Origin: Crossaster papposus
Taxonomy: Eukaryota; Echinodermata; Asteroidea; Velatida; Solasteridae
Reading direction: 5' to 3'
Assembly (NCBI GenBank): GCA_037893245.1
Contig: JBAIAA010000102.1
Coordinates: 1,240,001 to 1,304,000, forward strand
Length of the DNA: 64,000 nucleotides
This document shows positions 38,290 to 51,694 of this stretch, one piece after another. The notes under the pieces were generated by a model. The model ran no database searches, had not been told where the DNA came from, and saw nothing but the letters and a program-made list of their open reading frames with translations. Every line of letters begins with the position of its first letter. Position 1 is the first letter of the stretch. A program made the translations under genes and the position numbers.

Positions 38290-38790
38290 CTAGAGACGAG
38301 TCATCCTTGCCAAGTGTTTATACAACCAACCAAAAGCTGACGGATAAAGCGAATTAACAGGGGCACAAGGACTAGTCCAAGACGATGTCTATCGTGAATT
38401 TCGGCGGCTTTGTGTAGTGGTATACTGCCTGGGATCGAATTGGCCATTTGCATGTGGAATTTGAATAATATCTGGTACACTGACTTGTTCACACAGCTTG
38501 GCATAGTTTACATTTAAATTCTCTAGACGAAAGACACTGTTGCCATATTCGGAGCAAGCCTTACACTAGCAACCCCCGGCTCTGGAATGGTCTGGTGTCT
38601 TTGTGCCGTTCTCAACCATTGTGAACAATGTATTGGTGCTGAGCGTCACTAACGTAACTATGCGAGAGCTTGCCCCGAATCACGTGATATAGCAACAGTG
38701 TATTTGGTCTGGATAATTTAGAGTCAAACTGTGCCAAGCTGTGTGAACAGTCAGTGTACCAGATATTATTTAAATTCCACACGCAAATGG
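38290..38790. repeat. Inverted repeat at the inner edge of the right arm
   Basis: About 38425-38520 (GGCCATTTGCATGTGGAATTTG ... ACACAGCTTGGC) is complementary to about 38725-38795 (GCCAAGCTGTGTGAACAGTC ... CCACACGCAAATGG). It sits exactly where the inverted-duplication homology begins, so it may mark the rearrangement junction. Confidence 0.7.
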
Positions 38791-38955
38791 TCAATTGAGA
38801 CCGTTTGCGGGGCACTGCGGGCAAGTCCGTCCCGAAACAGGCAGATGCGTGCCAATGGGTTTCAAATCTTCTTTGTTTGGGTCTGTCTTTGTGTGTCCAC
38901 GACGAGTGCACGCGTGCTCCGAAACAATCTCAGTAGATTACCTTTGGAACAATTC

Positions 38956-41900
38956 TAAGTGATCATGCTTCTGGTATTGTAGGTTTGCTGTGTAATTCCT
39001 CTTTTTTTTTTCAAAAAGAAAAGGTCGAAACAAGCTTAGTGATTGCAAAATATATAAACAATTATTTTAATACTCAATCTGAGTAGACAACAGTATAATT
39101 GACCGTCAGTTACCGAATAAAAATGGCACATTTGCAGATGTAAATGAATGAAACTTATTGCTAAACGGAGTAAAACCACAGTAGCCCTATTTTATAAAAA
39201 AACAATTATATTACAGTATAAAATCATCTGTAAACCCACATATACATATAATTATGATACACAACAAGAAGCGAATGTTGAGTTTTTCCTTTAATAATTT
39301 GTATCCTCGATATATTCGTGTTTACGGCTGCGAAATGGGGAAGCATCAGGCTAGCAGAATATCATAACAAGAATGGTTCTCGAACCACGAATATCGCCTA
39401 CTTTGGCGATTACCCTATTTTACTTGACCTCAAATCACTTTCGACCTCAGTTTGTGAATATAATCATCACATGGAAGTTTCCATATTGCTTCTATGACCC
39501 AAGTGTGCTTGCAACTAAACTTAAATTTTTCAAATGAGACAGGTTTTATAATTCAAGCCTATTTAATAACTTGACCCCAAATGACCTTTAACCTCAGTAC
39601 ATGACCTACAGTACAACCATGATTTGAAGGTTACGATGCATCTATATTGCATCTGTGGTTTGATTGGAATTAGACTTCAACTTTGCATGTAAAACATACA
39701 TACAAACGGACAGACATACGGTCAGGCCGACGGACGGTGATTGCATAATCATTTTATGAACTTCGTTAATGCATCAGGCGAAACCCCCTGGCGCCCCCCC
39801 CCCCAAAAAAAAAAAAAAAAAAAAAAAACCAAAAAAACCAAAAACAGGTAAAACCAACGCGTTTGTTTTTATTTGCTACTACACTGGCATTGTTATCATC
39901 ACTGAGCAATCTGGGGACGCAGTCATTTCTATCAAAACAATAGGACGGATTAATATTCCCGCGCGCTGATTAAGGCAGCTACTTCCCACAAAACTGTGCG
40001 CGCCTGTGCTTCTTGGTTATCCATTCCTAGCGAATAGAGGACACGGTAATTATTGTAATAGCTACTAAAATCTTAATAGTTCTTTGAACAAAGTCTTGAA
40101 TATATATATTTTATATGCAACAAATCGAGAAACCATGCGACCATTCTCGCATAAAACTAGTCAAGAACAAATCTTGAATACAAAATAGTTAATGTGGTTG
40201 CCCGGTTTTCATGGATGCGGACGTGTAAGAAACCACATTTTGTGCATCGGTGCTGTGTGTGATTTATGGGAAACACAAAGAACGTGTATCGTACATTGAT
40301 GAATGAAAACGATATAGTTTAAAAGTATGCGTATACAGTCGTGTCTGATGTAAACAACCGTTTTTCCCGTCTTTTTCTCGGGAACGGTGAGGCATTAGGT
40401 TTGTTTCCTTTCAATCATTATGTTTGAAAAACAATAAGTAAATCCAAAACATGAAATTTTGAAAGATTTCAGGACATAGCCATTGTCCCATTTCCATTTA
40501 ACAATGTCCAGGCCCATGGGCCGTTTTTAAACATACGTTTAATACCGGCCAACCCTTTTTTTGTTCCCGTTTATACCTTTCGGGTAAACTACGTCAAAAC
40601 AAGTAACAAATATTTCAAAGTTTCAAACTATTTTGTTAAACAATGAATTGTATAAACTTCATATTTTGTTAAACATCCCTCTAGCTACGTTTAAGGTCTG
40701 TTCCTCGAATATCCTCGAATATACTCGCTCGCGAGATTGGTCCGGGAGTTAAGATACGAGCGATCATTATATTAGATTTTGATACGAGTACGGGATACAT
40801 AATATGTGGCTCGAAAAAGTAGCCTATTAAATCATCATTTTGCGTTGTTATTACTTATCTGGTAAACTATCGGCAATTTACATTTCATCCTAAAATGTTG
40901 AAAGGTATAATGTAAAACGGATGAAATTATCACACAAAATGGCGATTTAATAGGTGACTGTTCCAAAGCCGCATACGTATCCCGTTTGCGTATGAAGTCT
41001 AATGGTCCCTAAATTATGGACATTAGCGCGTGCGGGCGATTGCGCGATGTTGCGCATGCCTTTAGTTTTAACCATCAAAACGGTAAAGCGTCCCAATTTC
41101 ATGTGACACTGGAAAAGTGTTTAAAACCATCCAGCCGGTCTTTATCGTCCGTTTAAGACTGGCCACGTGACAGGTTCTTGACCAATGGGAATGTGTAAAC
41201 TGTCTTAGATATTTATGAATAGTCGTTATAATAGGTTTTCTCAGTCAAGGTCGGCAAATAAGCAACTGATACCTCTTTGTTCATACATTCACATTAAACA
41301 ATTGCTACATTGCTTTAAATTTAGAATTGAAGAATTCAATTTTGTTTTCAGGCATGCAAATCCGTTAGAATTATATTCAATTTAGCATTTACGACCTTCT
41401 TTTTAACATACTATCCATTCATCATCCAATTCAGCAGAGTTGGTTCGACTGGAGATATTCACTAAAATTTGATTTTCATTTTCGTAAACAGGCAATCAAT
41501 TTCGCAAAATGAGAATTCAAAAAAGTACGAGAAACCAGTACCTGTAATGTCTGTACTTTAAGATAACTGAGTAGTTTGTGGTAACACTACGGTATATCTT
41601 TAGTGAGATGCGAATCGAAGTTTTGAAAAGAACCTGTGGAAACTCAACGTTTTGAACGGTATGCTCTGCCCGTCGTCTGGAGGAGACAGACATTCCAACG
41701 GTAAAGCGTGGTTATAATGTTGACTGCCCAATAATATATTTGTTATGCCGTGAAAAGCTCCTTAAATTTTTAATGTTATTCGAGTAGATTGTTGAATTGC
41801 ATTTTCGGGGGGGGGGGGGGGGGGGGGGTGGCATGACGCAATTATAAAACATGTAAAATTGAATAATGATTTATAGCGGTAATTTGTGGCTTCTTATTTA

Positions 41901-42767
41901 CCGAAATTTACCAAGAAAGCCTATACATGTAATTCCCTAGATAAATCTTTAACATAAAAAGCTCAGTCTAGGGGGGTAAATGTTCCCCTCTCACAACACT
42001 GTCCAAAGTGTTTTTTTATGTTTTTGTAAAAAGTAAATTATCAAATTATTTGCTGTCAAAAATAGCCTCTGTATAAAACTATAGTAATTTAATAAATGTA
42101 ATCCTTTTTCTTACTAGGCAAGTAAATATAATTCTGAATACACGCAGACTGAGTAAATTATGGATATAGGTTTAATTATACGGAATCCAAGCATCTTGAA
42201 AATATTACTATCAAGTAGAGGTTTTCTGATATGTTATTAGTACCGTTCGCAATACAGTCATTAAAGATAATGTGAAAAGTATTTTGACGCAAACCACTCA
42301 AATTATTTAAGGAACTCTTTGACACTAGGAAAGGGCATGTGATTTTGCAGACATGGTCCAATAGCAGGATGTGATTTCAACAAACAATTTTCAAAATCCC
42401 ATTCGAGTATTACAAATTTTTAACGATTTAAACTAGAATGTGAATTTTGACCGAGGACGTGAATTTCGAGCATTTGGATGTGATTTTGGAAATATTTGTT
42501 TAAAATCACATTCACCTACTGGCCATATCCGTTTTGAATGTAAAATCACATTATGCCAATTCCTAGTGTGATATTATTTTGGACTGGGTAAAAAACACAA
42601 GTACATTATTAACTTTAGTTTACTACCACTGTATGTTTTCACCATATGCCCAATAACAAATGTGAATAAAAACCAACCAATTATACAAGTATTTCAAAAA
42701 CTGAGTACTGCCTTATTATGGTATACATGTTTATTGTCCGGACCGTCGACCACAGCAAATTACTCAC
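38956..42767. other. Non-coding right-arm sequence
   Basis: No gene seen. Parallels 24105-27290 of the left arm in reverse. A long A homopolymer with flanking C run (39795-39830) and a G homopolymer (41806-41828) interrupt it. The dispersed 200-bp repeat is at about 41040-41210. Confidence 0.6.
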
Positions 42768-42822
42768 TCGTCAGATTTGGTGAACATAGGATTGCTGTAC
42801 GTTGAGATACTCAGATTGTCGC
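42768..42822 (-). CDS. Candidate cytoplasmic-tail exon of host gene B
   Basis: 55 bp with an ATCTTCAAG acceptor and a GAGTGAGT donor on the minus strand, equal in length to 24050-24104. It reads DNLSISTYSNPMFTKSD. Differences from gene A are conservative, which supports a coding role, but the phase again needs an additional small exon between this and the membrane exon. Confidence 0.5.
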
Positions 42823-43235
42823 CTTGAAGATCAGAAAAAGTGGCAGTTTTACCTCTCCATCTTTACAGAAATGAAATAGGAAAATATAAAAACTGTGAAA
42901 AAGTCATACATTGCAAGTTTAGAGCTTAAAGATAAATACAAGCAAATAGGTGATCATCAGATCCTTAAGTACATCTTTGTGGTTACTTACATACCACTTT
43001 GAACCAGGTGCCAACCATTCAAACCTGTAATTACATGTACACAGTTTATCTTATTCGTCACTTTTTCTAAAGCGATGGTTGGCCTTTTTCCTTTTATTTA
43101 TTGGGGAAAAAATAGCCACCCGTCACTCCTTTTTTAACATAAATCATCCGCCGTTTGGCGTTTTGAAAATAAAAGCCGCCAATTTAGCATTTTACATACC
43201 CATTCAGGATTTTTAAAATTCTCTTGACATATTAC

Positions 43236-43397
43236 TGCCGGTTGAAAACAAACGCTGTTTTTCGTGCTTTTTTCGGCATCACTGACTGTAGAACTTCAGA
43301 CAGCTCAGTAAAACGGTATTTACTATAAAATACAACCTCCCAAATCCACCCATTCATGATAATTCAAGCAATCACTAATGGTGTATCCTATACCTTT
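43236..43397. mobile_element. MITE family fragment
   Basis: Right half of the 368-bp element seen complete at 54720-55087: GGTTGAAAACAAACGCTGTTTTTCGTGC ... ACCCATTCATGATAATTCAAGC ... GGTGTATCCTATACCTTT. Confidence 0.75.
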
Positions 43398-45012
43398 AAA
43401 TTCAACACACAAAATGGACCCCACAATATATACAAGCTTTAAGTTATATTATAACCCGGTAGTGGATCCAGGCAGAGTTGTAATGACTCAAGACAATGAC
43501 TTGGGTCACAATTTTTACCGACTCAACTTGACTCTAGTCCCGATGGGTAAATGACTCGACTTATTCGACTCAACTCGACTCACTGCAGGCAAATGACTCA
43601 AATCAAGTCTCTCAAATAAATGGACTCAACTCTAGTGAAGGCTAATAAGACTCTGAGTCTCAAAAATAAGAGCCAAACTTGCGAAAAATGTTTGCAATGA
43701 CTTAGGCCGCCAGTGCCGGTTTATGTTAACGTCACGTTTATGCTCGCAAATACGTACACATACATGGTATATACACACAGCGACCATCTGTTTTCCTTCC
43801 TCCATGATACAACAAACGTATCATCGTATCGTGGACGTCCACCTTGTGTTTCTGTAGCATGTTTATTTTGTGTATAGTGTTCTAATTGTGACTCGAATTT
43901 ACTCAACCTAAATGCTTGACTCGACTTAGGTACACACTGATCTGACTCGACCTTTTTGACAAAATGACTCAACTCAAGTCACTTCTTTAAAATGACTCAA
44001 CTTGACACGATTCACGCAAATCAGTGACTCGTTACAACTCTGAATCTAGGGGGTTGCATTTACAGTTTTTTTTATTTTATTGTGAGTGAGAATAATTATT
44101 AGTCAGTAATGTTTTAGTGCACACTGTAACAAAATAATCATGAAGCTGCTAAGCACAAACATTTGCTATGCACAACAAGTTTTGCTAAAAAAACCAGGTT
44201 AATACCATTTAGCCTTTCATGCTAAATATGAGGACCCATGATCACATTATGTTGAATAAAATAGTTAATTAAACAAGCTAGCAGGAACCCTTGATGGCTT
44301 ATTTAAGTCTAGCATGAGCAATAAGCTACAATTGATTTAGGCTTGACCCAAGTTGGACTTACCAAGGAGCAAGACTACCTCTCTATGGACTTACTTTGCT
44401 TTCTTCCATCCGGCCGCAAGCGTACTGTTCATGTGCGCATACTTTGTTCACAATGGCCTTATCTTATATGGCGCCGTTTTGCGTTGCGATCGGCATCACA
44501 TGTGCGGCACATGTGCGGCGCATGAAGGCGCACTAATGATGAGCGTGTACGTGACGGCGCACGGTTTGGATGTGGGCACTGATCTCTATGGGCCTACATA
44601 CATGGAACATGGGCCGAACATGATCAATGTCACCACAGAATTCCGACTTGGGTCAAGTCTACAAAATTTGTCTAAAGCTCCATCGTCTTCTACAAAAAAG
44701 GATAAGAACTACGTGATATAGCAGCTCATTTGTTCAAGCAGCTACCGGATGGTTTTATGAGCAGCTCGAACGCTAAGCTGCCATGCTTCAATATAATTAT
44801 CCCCCTGTTGACAAAGTTTTGTTTACTTTTGTAAAACAAATAGGTTACAAACAGGTACTTAGTCAACAGATATAACTTACTTGCCTTAAGATTTTTAAAT
44901 TAAATTAATTTTTACTGTACGTGTATTTATGTATTTGTGTAGTTTTTACATTCACATTTTTATATGTTTTTAAAATTGTACGTGTAAAACAGGCCATTAA
45001 ATTTCCTGGATT

Positions 45013-45287
45013 AAAGGTAGGATACACCATTTGTGGATATCGAAAAGTTTTACTACCAAATTAATAGAAAATATCTTACTTATTTAAAAAATAATGATTA
45101 TAGGCATCCAGCAAAAGGATTGCACTAGATATTCTGTAATTGTTTAAAAAAATAAAATTTGATTTAAAAAAATGCATGATCGCCAGACGGCGATCACGAA
45201 AAAACCCAAGAACAACAAAAAAACACTACCCGACATGGTTAAAAACGAACGCTGTTTTTCTTGCTTTTCCCCTTTAAAAGGGATTAT
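45013..45287. mobile_element. MITE family copy, truncated at one end
   Basis: Begins AAAGGTAGGATACACCATT, contains the central palindrome GATCGCCAGACGGCGATC and ends shortly after AACGCTGTTTTTCTTGC. The right terminus is missing. Confidence 0.75.
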
Positions 45288-45299
45288 ACATTTTTGTTT

Positions 45300-45383
45300 T
45301 ATTTGAATGAATTTGAATTGAATTGAATTGAATTGAATTGAATTGAATTGAATTGAATTGAATTGAATTGAATTGAATTGAAT
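45300..45383 (+). repeat. 5-bp microsatellite GAATT
   Basis: About 16 uninterrupted copies of TTGAA/GAATT directly after the truncated MITE. Absent at the equivalent left-arm position. Confidence 0.95.
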
Positions 45384-45523
45384 TCAGCAAAAACTAGTTG
45401 AATAACAGCCTTATACTGGTACATCGCCTAAGAAATTGGTTTATAACCCTGTTTTTGCTAAACAAAAGTTTGTGCTTAGCATCTCCATGTAATTCGCCTC
45501 TAAAGGACTGTGAACATGCTTAC

Positions 45524-45623
45524 CTCTTGATGAGGACAGCGGCAATCAAGATGAAAAGAATGAGCAGAACGATGCCACCAACGATTCCACCAACGAGCCG
45601 TGCATCAGATGCACTGATCCCAG
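45524..45623 (-). CDS. Transmembrane exon of host gene B
   Basis: 100-bp exon on the minus strand, acceptor CACATTTCAG, donor AGGTAAGC, phase 1 in, phase 2 out. It encodes the same membrane helix (VGGIVGGIVLLILFILIAAV) and LIKR stop-transfer end as gene A; only conservative changes are seen in the helix. It anchors the sushi-EGF ectodomain of gene B. Confidence 0.88.
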
Positions 45624-46371
45624 CTGAAATGTGAGAACCAAAAATAAGCAATGTTCACTACATTCATACTAGGAAAGGGCATGATATCATTTTGTATTTA
45701 TAAACACCGTAGACAGTTTACCCATTTATTGGTCGTGAGCCCATCACGTGGCCGGTTTTAAACGGATGATAAAACACATCGGGGCCAGTTTTAAACACTT
45801 TTCGGACTGTCACGTGAAATTTGAAACCATGAAACCTGGTCGCTTTACACTGTTATTGGTTGAAACCTCACAAGGCATGCGCAATACCACAAACGAGTCC
45901 GTATTTTAGTGTCCTTGCACAAGGTGGGCCTGGATATTGTTAATGCCCTCACCTTTGGCTTGGGTCATTAACCCAATATTCAAAGCGGACGTGAATTTGG
46001 ACTGTCGAGAATGTTAATTTGGAGCATTTGGATGAGATTTTGGAAATCTTTTGTTGAAATCACATCCTGTTATAAGAGACCACATGTCCGCTTTGAATGT
46101 AAAATCACATTATACCCTTTCCTTTCATTTCATTTCCCATTCACAATCCATTTTTGGACGCAAATTTTTTGGACGAAAACAGTTTCTCAATGTGGAAAAT
46201 GTTTTTCAAATGTTTTACTTTTTGTGAAATGAAATTGACTAAATTGGTTTGGTAAAAGCATCTCGGACGAAAGTGAATGGGAGAGTTCGTGAATTTGAAT
46301 GAAAAAAAAAGTTTTAAAATAGCCAGGAAAAACTAAGGGAAGCCATTAGTAACATTAGGTAGGTAATGTAC

Positions 46372-46590
46372 CATTTGGTTCTTTGGAGGACACCGCTTTG
46401 ACACATTTCACCTGCTGACCAGACCAAGTCCCATTGGAGCGGCAGACACGATTGATAGACCGATCCTTTGTTCCTTCTATCTCGTATCCCTTTTCACAGT
46501 TCAGGACGACCTCATCCCCGTATGTGTACCAGGTCTTGTTTCCAACCACATCCGTATAACTCAACACAGACAGAGGTTGGCAGCCGTGTT
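46372..46590 (-). CDS. Membrane-proximal sushi exon of host gene B
   Basis: 219 bp, phase 1-1, same splice contexts as 19821-20039. Four cysteines and the NGTWSG motif are conserved; visible replacements include PPS to PLS, R to G and GVV to KAV. It is immediately preceded in the intron by a short version of the 20-bp minisatellite. Confidence 0.88.
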
Positions 46591-46611
46591 CTGTTAGTGA
46601 ACAAATAAAGA

Positions 46612-46773
46612 AAGGTGGATACAGATAAAGGAGGGTGGATACAGATAAAGGAGGGTGGATACAGATAAAGGAGGGTGGATACAGATAAAGGAGGGTGGAT
46701 ACAGATAAAGGAGGGTGGATACAGATAAAGGAGGGTGGATACAGATAAAGGAGGGTGGATACAGATAAAGGAG
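46612..46773 (-). repeat. 20-bp minisatellite, about 8 copies, in host gene B
   Basis: GGATACAGATAAAGGAGGGT units, the reverse complement of the arrays at 15324 and 18884, at the equivalent intron position. It probably represents a short ancestral state or a contracted array. Confidence 0.95.
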
Positions 46774-47302
46774 GTTGTGAACATCCGAACGGTGTTTTCA
46801 AACAGGATTTTCACTCCCCACTCAGTGGGGAGCAGATAAAGAATGCCAAGAACACTTAGGCTGGAAATCCAATTGTCAGTTTTATCCGTTTATTGGGATT
46901 TACTCATAACTGTCAAAATTATCAGATTTGGACGTTTAATGTGGAAAGTGGAAAGGTGTATCCTTCAAACCATATATAGAGTATCTACATTGGTTACACA
47001 TTCTACGTGTGGCATTCCGTTATAAGGTGTTTACATATTGAGAGGCACTGTATAGGTTCGAGGTGCCGCAGGTACAACATTTTGTGTACATATACGAGCT
47101 GGGTTGGTAAAGATTAGAGTAAATACCAAAATGAATGTAAAATCTATAAATAACACTTCGACAGTCATTCCTCTTCGACAGTCATTGAGAAAATTGTGTG
47201 ACTATCTAAGAAAATGATTTAATCCTAGAGGTGAAAAAAAAAAATTACGTTGTCTCAGAAATTAACACCAGTCAAATGTTTTGTTCACGTAAATAAGTTT
47301 AC

Positions 47303-47410
47303 CAGTTTCACATGTTGGACCCTTGTACCCAGACAAACAGTGGCAAGTGAACCCGTCGGTTGAGCTGGTGCACATTCCCCCAAACAGACACGGTAAGCTG
47401 CCGCAGTGCT
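47303..47410 (-). CDS. EGF-like exon of host gene B (most membrane-proximal EGF)
   Basis: 108 bp, phase 1-1, acceptor TTTTAACAG, donor TGGTAAAC. It reads HCGSLPCLFGGMC ... CHCLSGYKGPTCE with six cysteines. Orthologous in position to 18506-18613 but clearly diverged from it. Confidence 0.87.
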
Positions 47411-50396
47411 CTGTTAAAAGATTCAAACAGATTGGTCAGGCTAGATTGGTAAAAAAATTGTTCAGTAAAATGACAAAAGCATAGAATTTCGCACACAATC
47501 AAAGCACGTCTTAAGAACGATTTATGTCTAAAGGGCCATCCTAAATTTGTCCTTTGAAAAAAGTATAGGTATAGAATAACAAGCAATTTTCAAATCTTTC
47601 AAAATGGCTGCCATTGCATGTTATTCTACCTATATTTGTTCAAAGGCCAAATCTGAAATGGCCCTAGTGGCCAATTATCGTTCTATGACATACTCTGACC
47701 ATGCTGACTGGTGCCAAATTAACCAGTGAATAATTATATCATATTGTGCACCAATCTGCCTGACGATTCTGGTCGACTTTTCATCAACTTGATTGTCAAA
47801 CATTTTATTGTTAACAAATCGATCTTAATGTTCGCTTGCTTTTTATTCAATAATTTGTTCTGGCAAAATGAGACGGAACTGGGCAGTGGTTAAAATGAAG
47901 ATTCTCAGTTATTAGAAACGAGGAGAGAATTCTCCTTAAAATGCTGTTTGTTGCACTTAAATCTGACATTCCATTAACAAATTATGGCTGTTTAAAGTTT
48001 GTAGTTATCAACATGTCGCAAAAGTAAAATGTTGATAAAAAGTTTTGAGTTTTGTACTACTTCTGTACCATTTCTGTCCAAATTATAATTAGTAGGCATG
48101 CCAAAGATTACAAATATCAGTAAATCTGAAAATTTAATAAATTTCCCATTTTTTATTATTGTGCAGTTTTCTCCACTATGCCTTGTGCCCAGTTCAGTCT
48201 CATTTTGCCAGATCGCCTCACAATTGTCTAATAAACTGTTTTTCAATTAAATGTTTTCATCTTCTGTTGATTGATAAAAGAATATACCTGTGTACGAGAC
48301 AGATGGTGATTAGACTCTAATGATTAGACTGGTGATTAGACTCTCAACTGAGTTGAATAAAGGGATAGTAACCATTTGTGACCGGCTGTACAAAAAGGGG
48401 TATTATGTCGCGCTGTGCATTATCATGTAATGGCCAACTCAATTTAGATGAGGGTGAACATTTCGTCACTGTTTTCACAAAGAGGTGAATTTAGCCTTTC
48501 ACGGTCTAAACAAACTGTTAAAAAAAAAATCGCGTGTGAAGTTGGTCCTTTTTTCGTTTAGCAGTTTGAAACATAAAGATTCATAGAATATACAAGATTA
48601 AGGTATCATGGGAAGGAAGAGATACATGTACCAATCTTCCTAAATCTATCAAACTTAAACAAATAGGTGATTACTTTTGCAACTTAAACAAATAGGTGAT
48701 TACTTTTGCAGAATTAATCAATTAATAGAAGCGCCTCTTCGTGAAAACGAAAAAATAATAAATTAGCAATTTCGCCCCTGTGACTGTGAGAGTCGTAATG
48801 TATACATTTCGCCACTGCGCACTAAATTCGCCTCTTTATTAAAATGCTAAAAGCCGGTACGCGCCAAATGCGCACTAAATTCGCCTCTTTATTAAAATGC
48901 TAAAAGCCGGTACGCGCCAAATTTGTGAAAAGTCAGTACGCGCACCAAATCGCCCCTTCATAAACACATTAAAGTCAACGCTATTTTTAATTTGCCTCTT
49001 CGTAAAAATGCAAAACGGCACTTGAAGATAAATTCGCCCAATCGTTAATTAGGTTAATTGGGAATTTAATTATTTTGTTGATGTATACTTCACCAGGTTG
49101 TAGATATTGCAATAATTAGCCCGTTTTCTTAGTTTTGTAATTTGAACTTCAAGAAAGTAATCAATATGTAAACATGTCACATCTCCAAAATGGGAGGGGC
49201 TATGGAGCTTTATTATACACCAAATTAAAGCTAATTACAAAATTTAAGGCTTTCCAACTTTTGTGGCTATACATGTAGGTCACATTTGTCATGCAGTTGT
49301 GCATTTTTATCGTTTGCAGCAGCAAAAATGCTCAAAAATTTAGAGAAATTTACCTAGTGATCAAGTGCTGTCCCCTAGAAAACAATACTCTAAGAATTTG
49401 AATTAAATTTTAAATTTATAATTTGAATTGTGCCCAACATCAGCATTCAGGACACGTTCTTATTCAGCCGGTTGCAGTTACAAGTGTGTCACACACCAAC
49501 AAATAAATTATAGCACCCATGCCAGTCACGTGTGAGTCGTATACTAATGCTTGTGCGCACCATTTAAGAATTACAAAAGAAAATTGCATCTCTGAGACGC
49601 ATCTTTAGAAATGACCTTCTTTTATTGTTTTATGCATTTTATTCTTTAAAATACAGCATGCCAGATAAAATAATTCATCACCGTTTTCACAAAAGGGACG
49701 GGCATGTCAAAATGACATTTTTATTAAAACAAAATTGTACTCTACCATTCTGCCTTTCATCTAGGAGCAAAACTTACGTAATGTCGTAATAACAATAATG
49801 TTATTAGGGCAGACATCTCCAAAATTGCATTTTTCGTTTTCATGAAGAGACGCGCACTTGCTAGGCCAACAAACATATTGATCGAAAGGGCGTAAAAAAG
49901 GTAGAAAACATGGAAATCCCGTTTCACGGAGAACATCTTTGATACATTTCAGTTCACGCCCTCTCCCTATGGCAACACACACGACACTGTGGATTGTAAA
50001 AGTAAGTAAACTGAAATGTTCATTTTCACAAAGAGGCGGATATCTTTGCTGATAACTTTTGCAAAGAAACCCCTGTTTTATTTAATATAACTAAGTTTAC
50101 CACTTCTCTGAAAATCTTGTGGGTATTTTATTCAAAGAGTAAATGCATTGTGGTACATTGTGCATTTTTAAAATAAGAACACTTTTCTTGCGATTATCTA
50201 AAAACATGTTGTTTTTGTCTGAATAACACGCCCGTCCTTTTGTGAAACCGGTGACAACTTTACCAGGGCAATAATAGTGTCATTGATATCTTTACAACAA
50301 GCAAGCTTTTCAACATTAATTTGGTTGGTGTAAATTGTATCGTTTTAATACCCTTAATTTTGAAACAACAACAAAGAGTAAAATACAAACAGAGAC
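47411..50396 (-). other. Intron of host gene B
   Basis: No coding sequence seen. At 48824-48927 a 54-bp unit (GCGCACTAAATTCGCCTC ... GGTACGCGCCAAAT) is tandemly duplicated. The region 48700-49000 is a patch of degenerate TTCGCC-rich repeats. Confidence 0.55.
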
Positions 50397-50585
50397 CTTG
50401 GATACATGTAGCTGGCTGCCCAGACCATGTGAAATCAGACTGGCAAAACCTGATGGCTGATCCGTTGAGATGATATCCGTCCTGACAGACATAGTCAACT
50501 TGGTCACCAGGGAAGTACACGTCCTTCTGAGGTGATACCACCGTGAGGACATCGGACGGGTCAGGATGTAACACGCATTGGGCAA
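50397..50585 (-). CDS. Sushi exon of host gene B (third from membrane)
   Basis: 189 bp, phase 1-1. Translation AQCVLHPDPSDVL ... VDYVCQDGYHLNGSAIRFC ... FTWSGQPATCIQG has the four sushi cysteines and Trp. Same length as 17304-17492. Confidence 0.88.
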
Positions 50586-51417
50586 CTTGTAGAGGAAAAC
50601 AAAATGGAAAATATCAAAGACCATGGGACAATTTCAGCTGCAGCACACAAATTTGCTTAGCATAAAACTAAATTTATGAAAAAAACCCAGGATTTTACAC
50701 CAAAATGTTTAGGTGATGTATAATTGTTTGTTACTGGGATTCAGCTGGTTAACAAGTTTTGGCTGTAACCTGTTTTTACTATGAGCAAGACATTTTTGTG
50801 CTCAGCAAATTATCTTTGTGTTTTTAATAGCAGCTATCAAAATTGGCCCCTGGCTCTTCATAAGGTACATGATTGCATGCTCACGATACTCTCCAAAAAC
50901 ATTGGTTAGATTGACACTGAATCAAAATCTATATTTGCTCGACCCAATTCTGGGTTAATTTGTCCAAGCAAACAAAGATATCTTAGTCATTTTGACACAG
51001 AAATATGTATTTTTTTTACTCGTAAAAGGGTTAGGGTGGTGCAAATTTTATATTTAGATTTAACGTATATTGACAGCAGTTGTTAGAGTTTCATACATTT
51101 TCAGTAACGTAGAGTTTCAGTAACGTGCCCAGAAGTTGGTTTCGGGGTCAAAACTACAGTATGTTTTCGTCATTTTTTACCTTTAAAATGGTTGAAATCA
51201 GGGTGGATGTAAGAGGTTTTGAGGGGCTCGCACCTTAAATAAAACAACAGCATGGGCCATAGTGTCGCCGGGGAGATCCCGAGTTGCTCCCCTGTTTCTA
51301 ATGTTGGAGTTCCCCGTGCAAACTTTGCAAATTTACCCTAGAAATAAATGTGCCTTTAATAAAAGAATTGTGTGAATGCTTCATAAGATGGAATTTGCGT
51401 CGGGAGATGTAAATTCA

Positions 51418-51545
51418 ATACTAGATTTCGGCCTTTTACCAACGTATATTAACACTGTACACTCAGTGTTGTCCCAAGAAAAAAAATCACTGACTCGGGT
51501 GGGACTCAAACCCAATGCTCCTGCTAACACTCTAAACCAGGAATG
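51418..51545 (-). repeat. tRNA-derived SINE, truncated
   Basis: On the minus strand a box-B-like GGGTTTGAGTCCCACCCGAGTCAGTG is followed by a body shared with the copy at 51695. It lies in an intron of gene B. Confidence 0.65.
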
Positions 51546-51549
51546 TCTG

Positions 51550-51652
51550 AAACGCTTTTGTTGGTGTAAAAATGTCTAAAACGTGAACAATCTAGCCTGT
51601 TGTTCACGTTTCAGACAATTTGACACTAACAAAAGCATTTCAGACATTCCTA
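51550..51652. repeat. Short inverted repeat between two SINEs
   Basis: GGAATGTCTGAAACGCTTTTGTTGGTG pairs with CACTAACAAAAGCATTTCAGACATTCC; an inner TGAACAATCTAGCCTGTTGTTCA completes a hairpin. Confidence 0.8.
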
Positions 51653-51694
51653 GTTCATATTGTAATCAGATTTGAACCAGCCAGCCGACTCCAG

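Larger units (their letters stand above)
38810..46780 (-). repeat. Right arm of a large inverted duplication
   Basis: Reverse-orientation counterpart of 19740-27440; it carries the 3' exons of gene B. Arm-specific differences include a MITE (45013-45287), an MITE fragment (43236-43397), an insertion at about 44340-44760 and a GAATT microsatellite. It lacks the left-arm foldback. Confidence 0.9.

Noticed and set aside
39769-39969. Frame beginning with a lysine run
   Set aside because: Produced by a long A homopolymer next to a C run; probably a poly(A) insertion or sequencing slippage.
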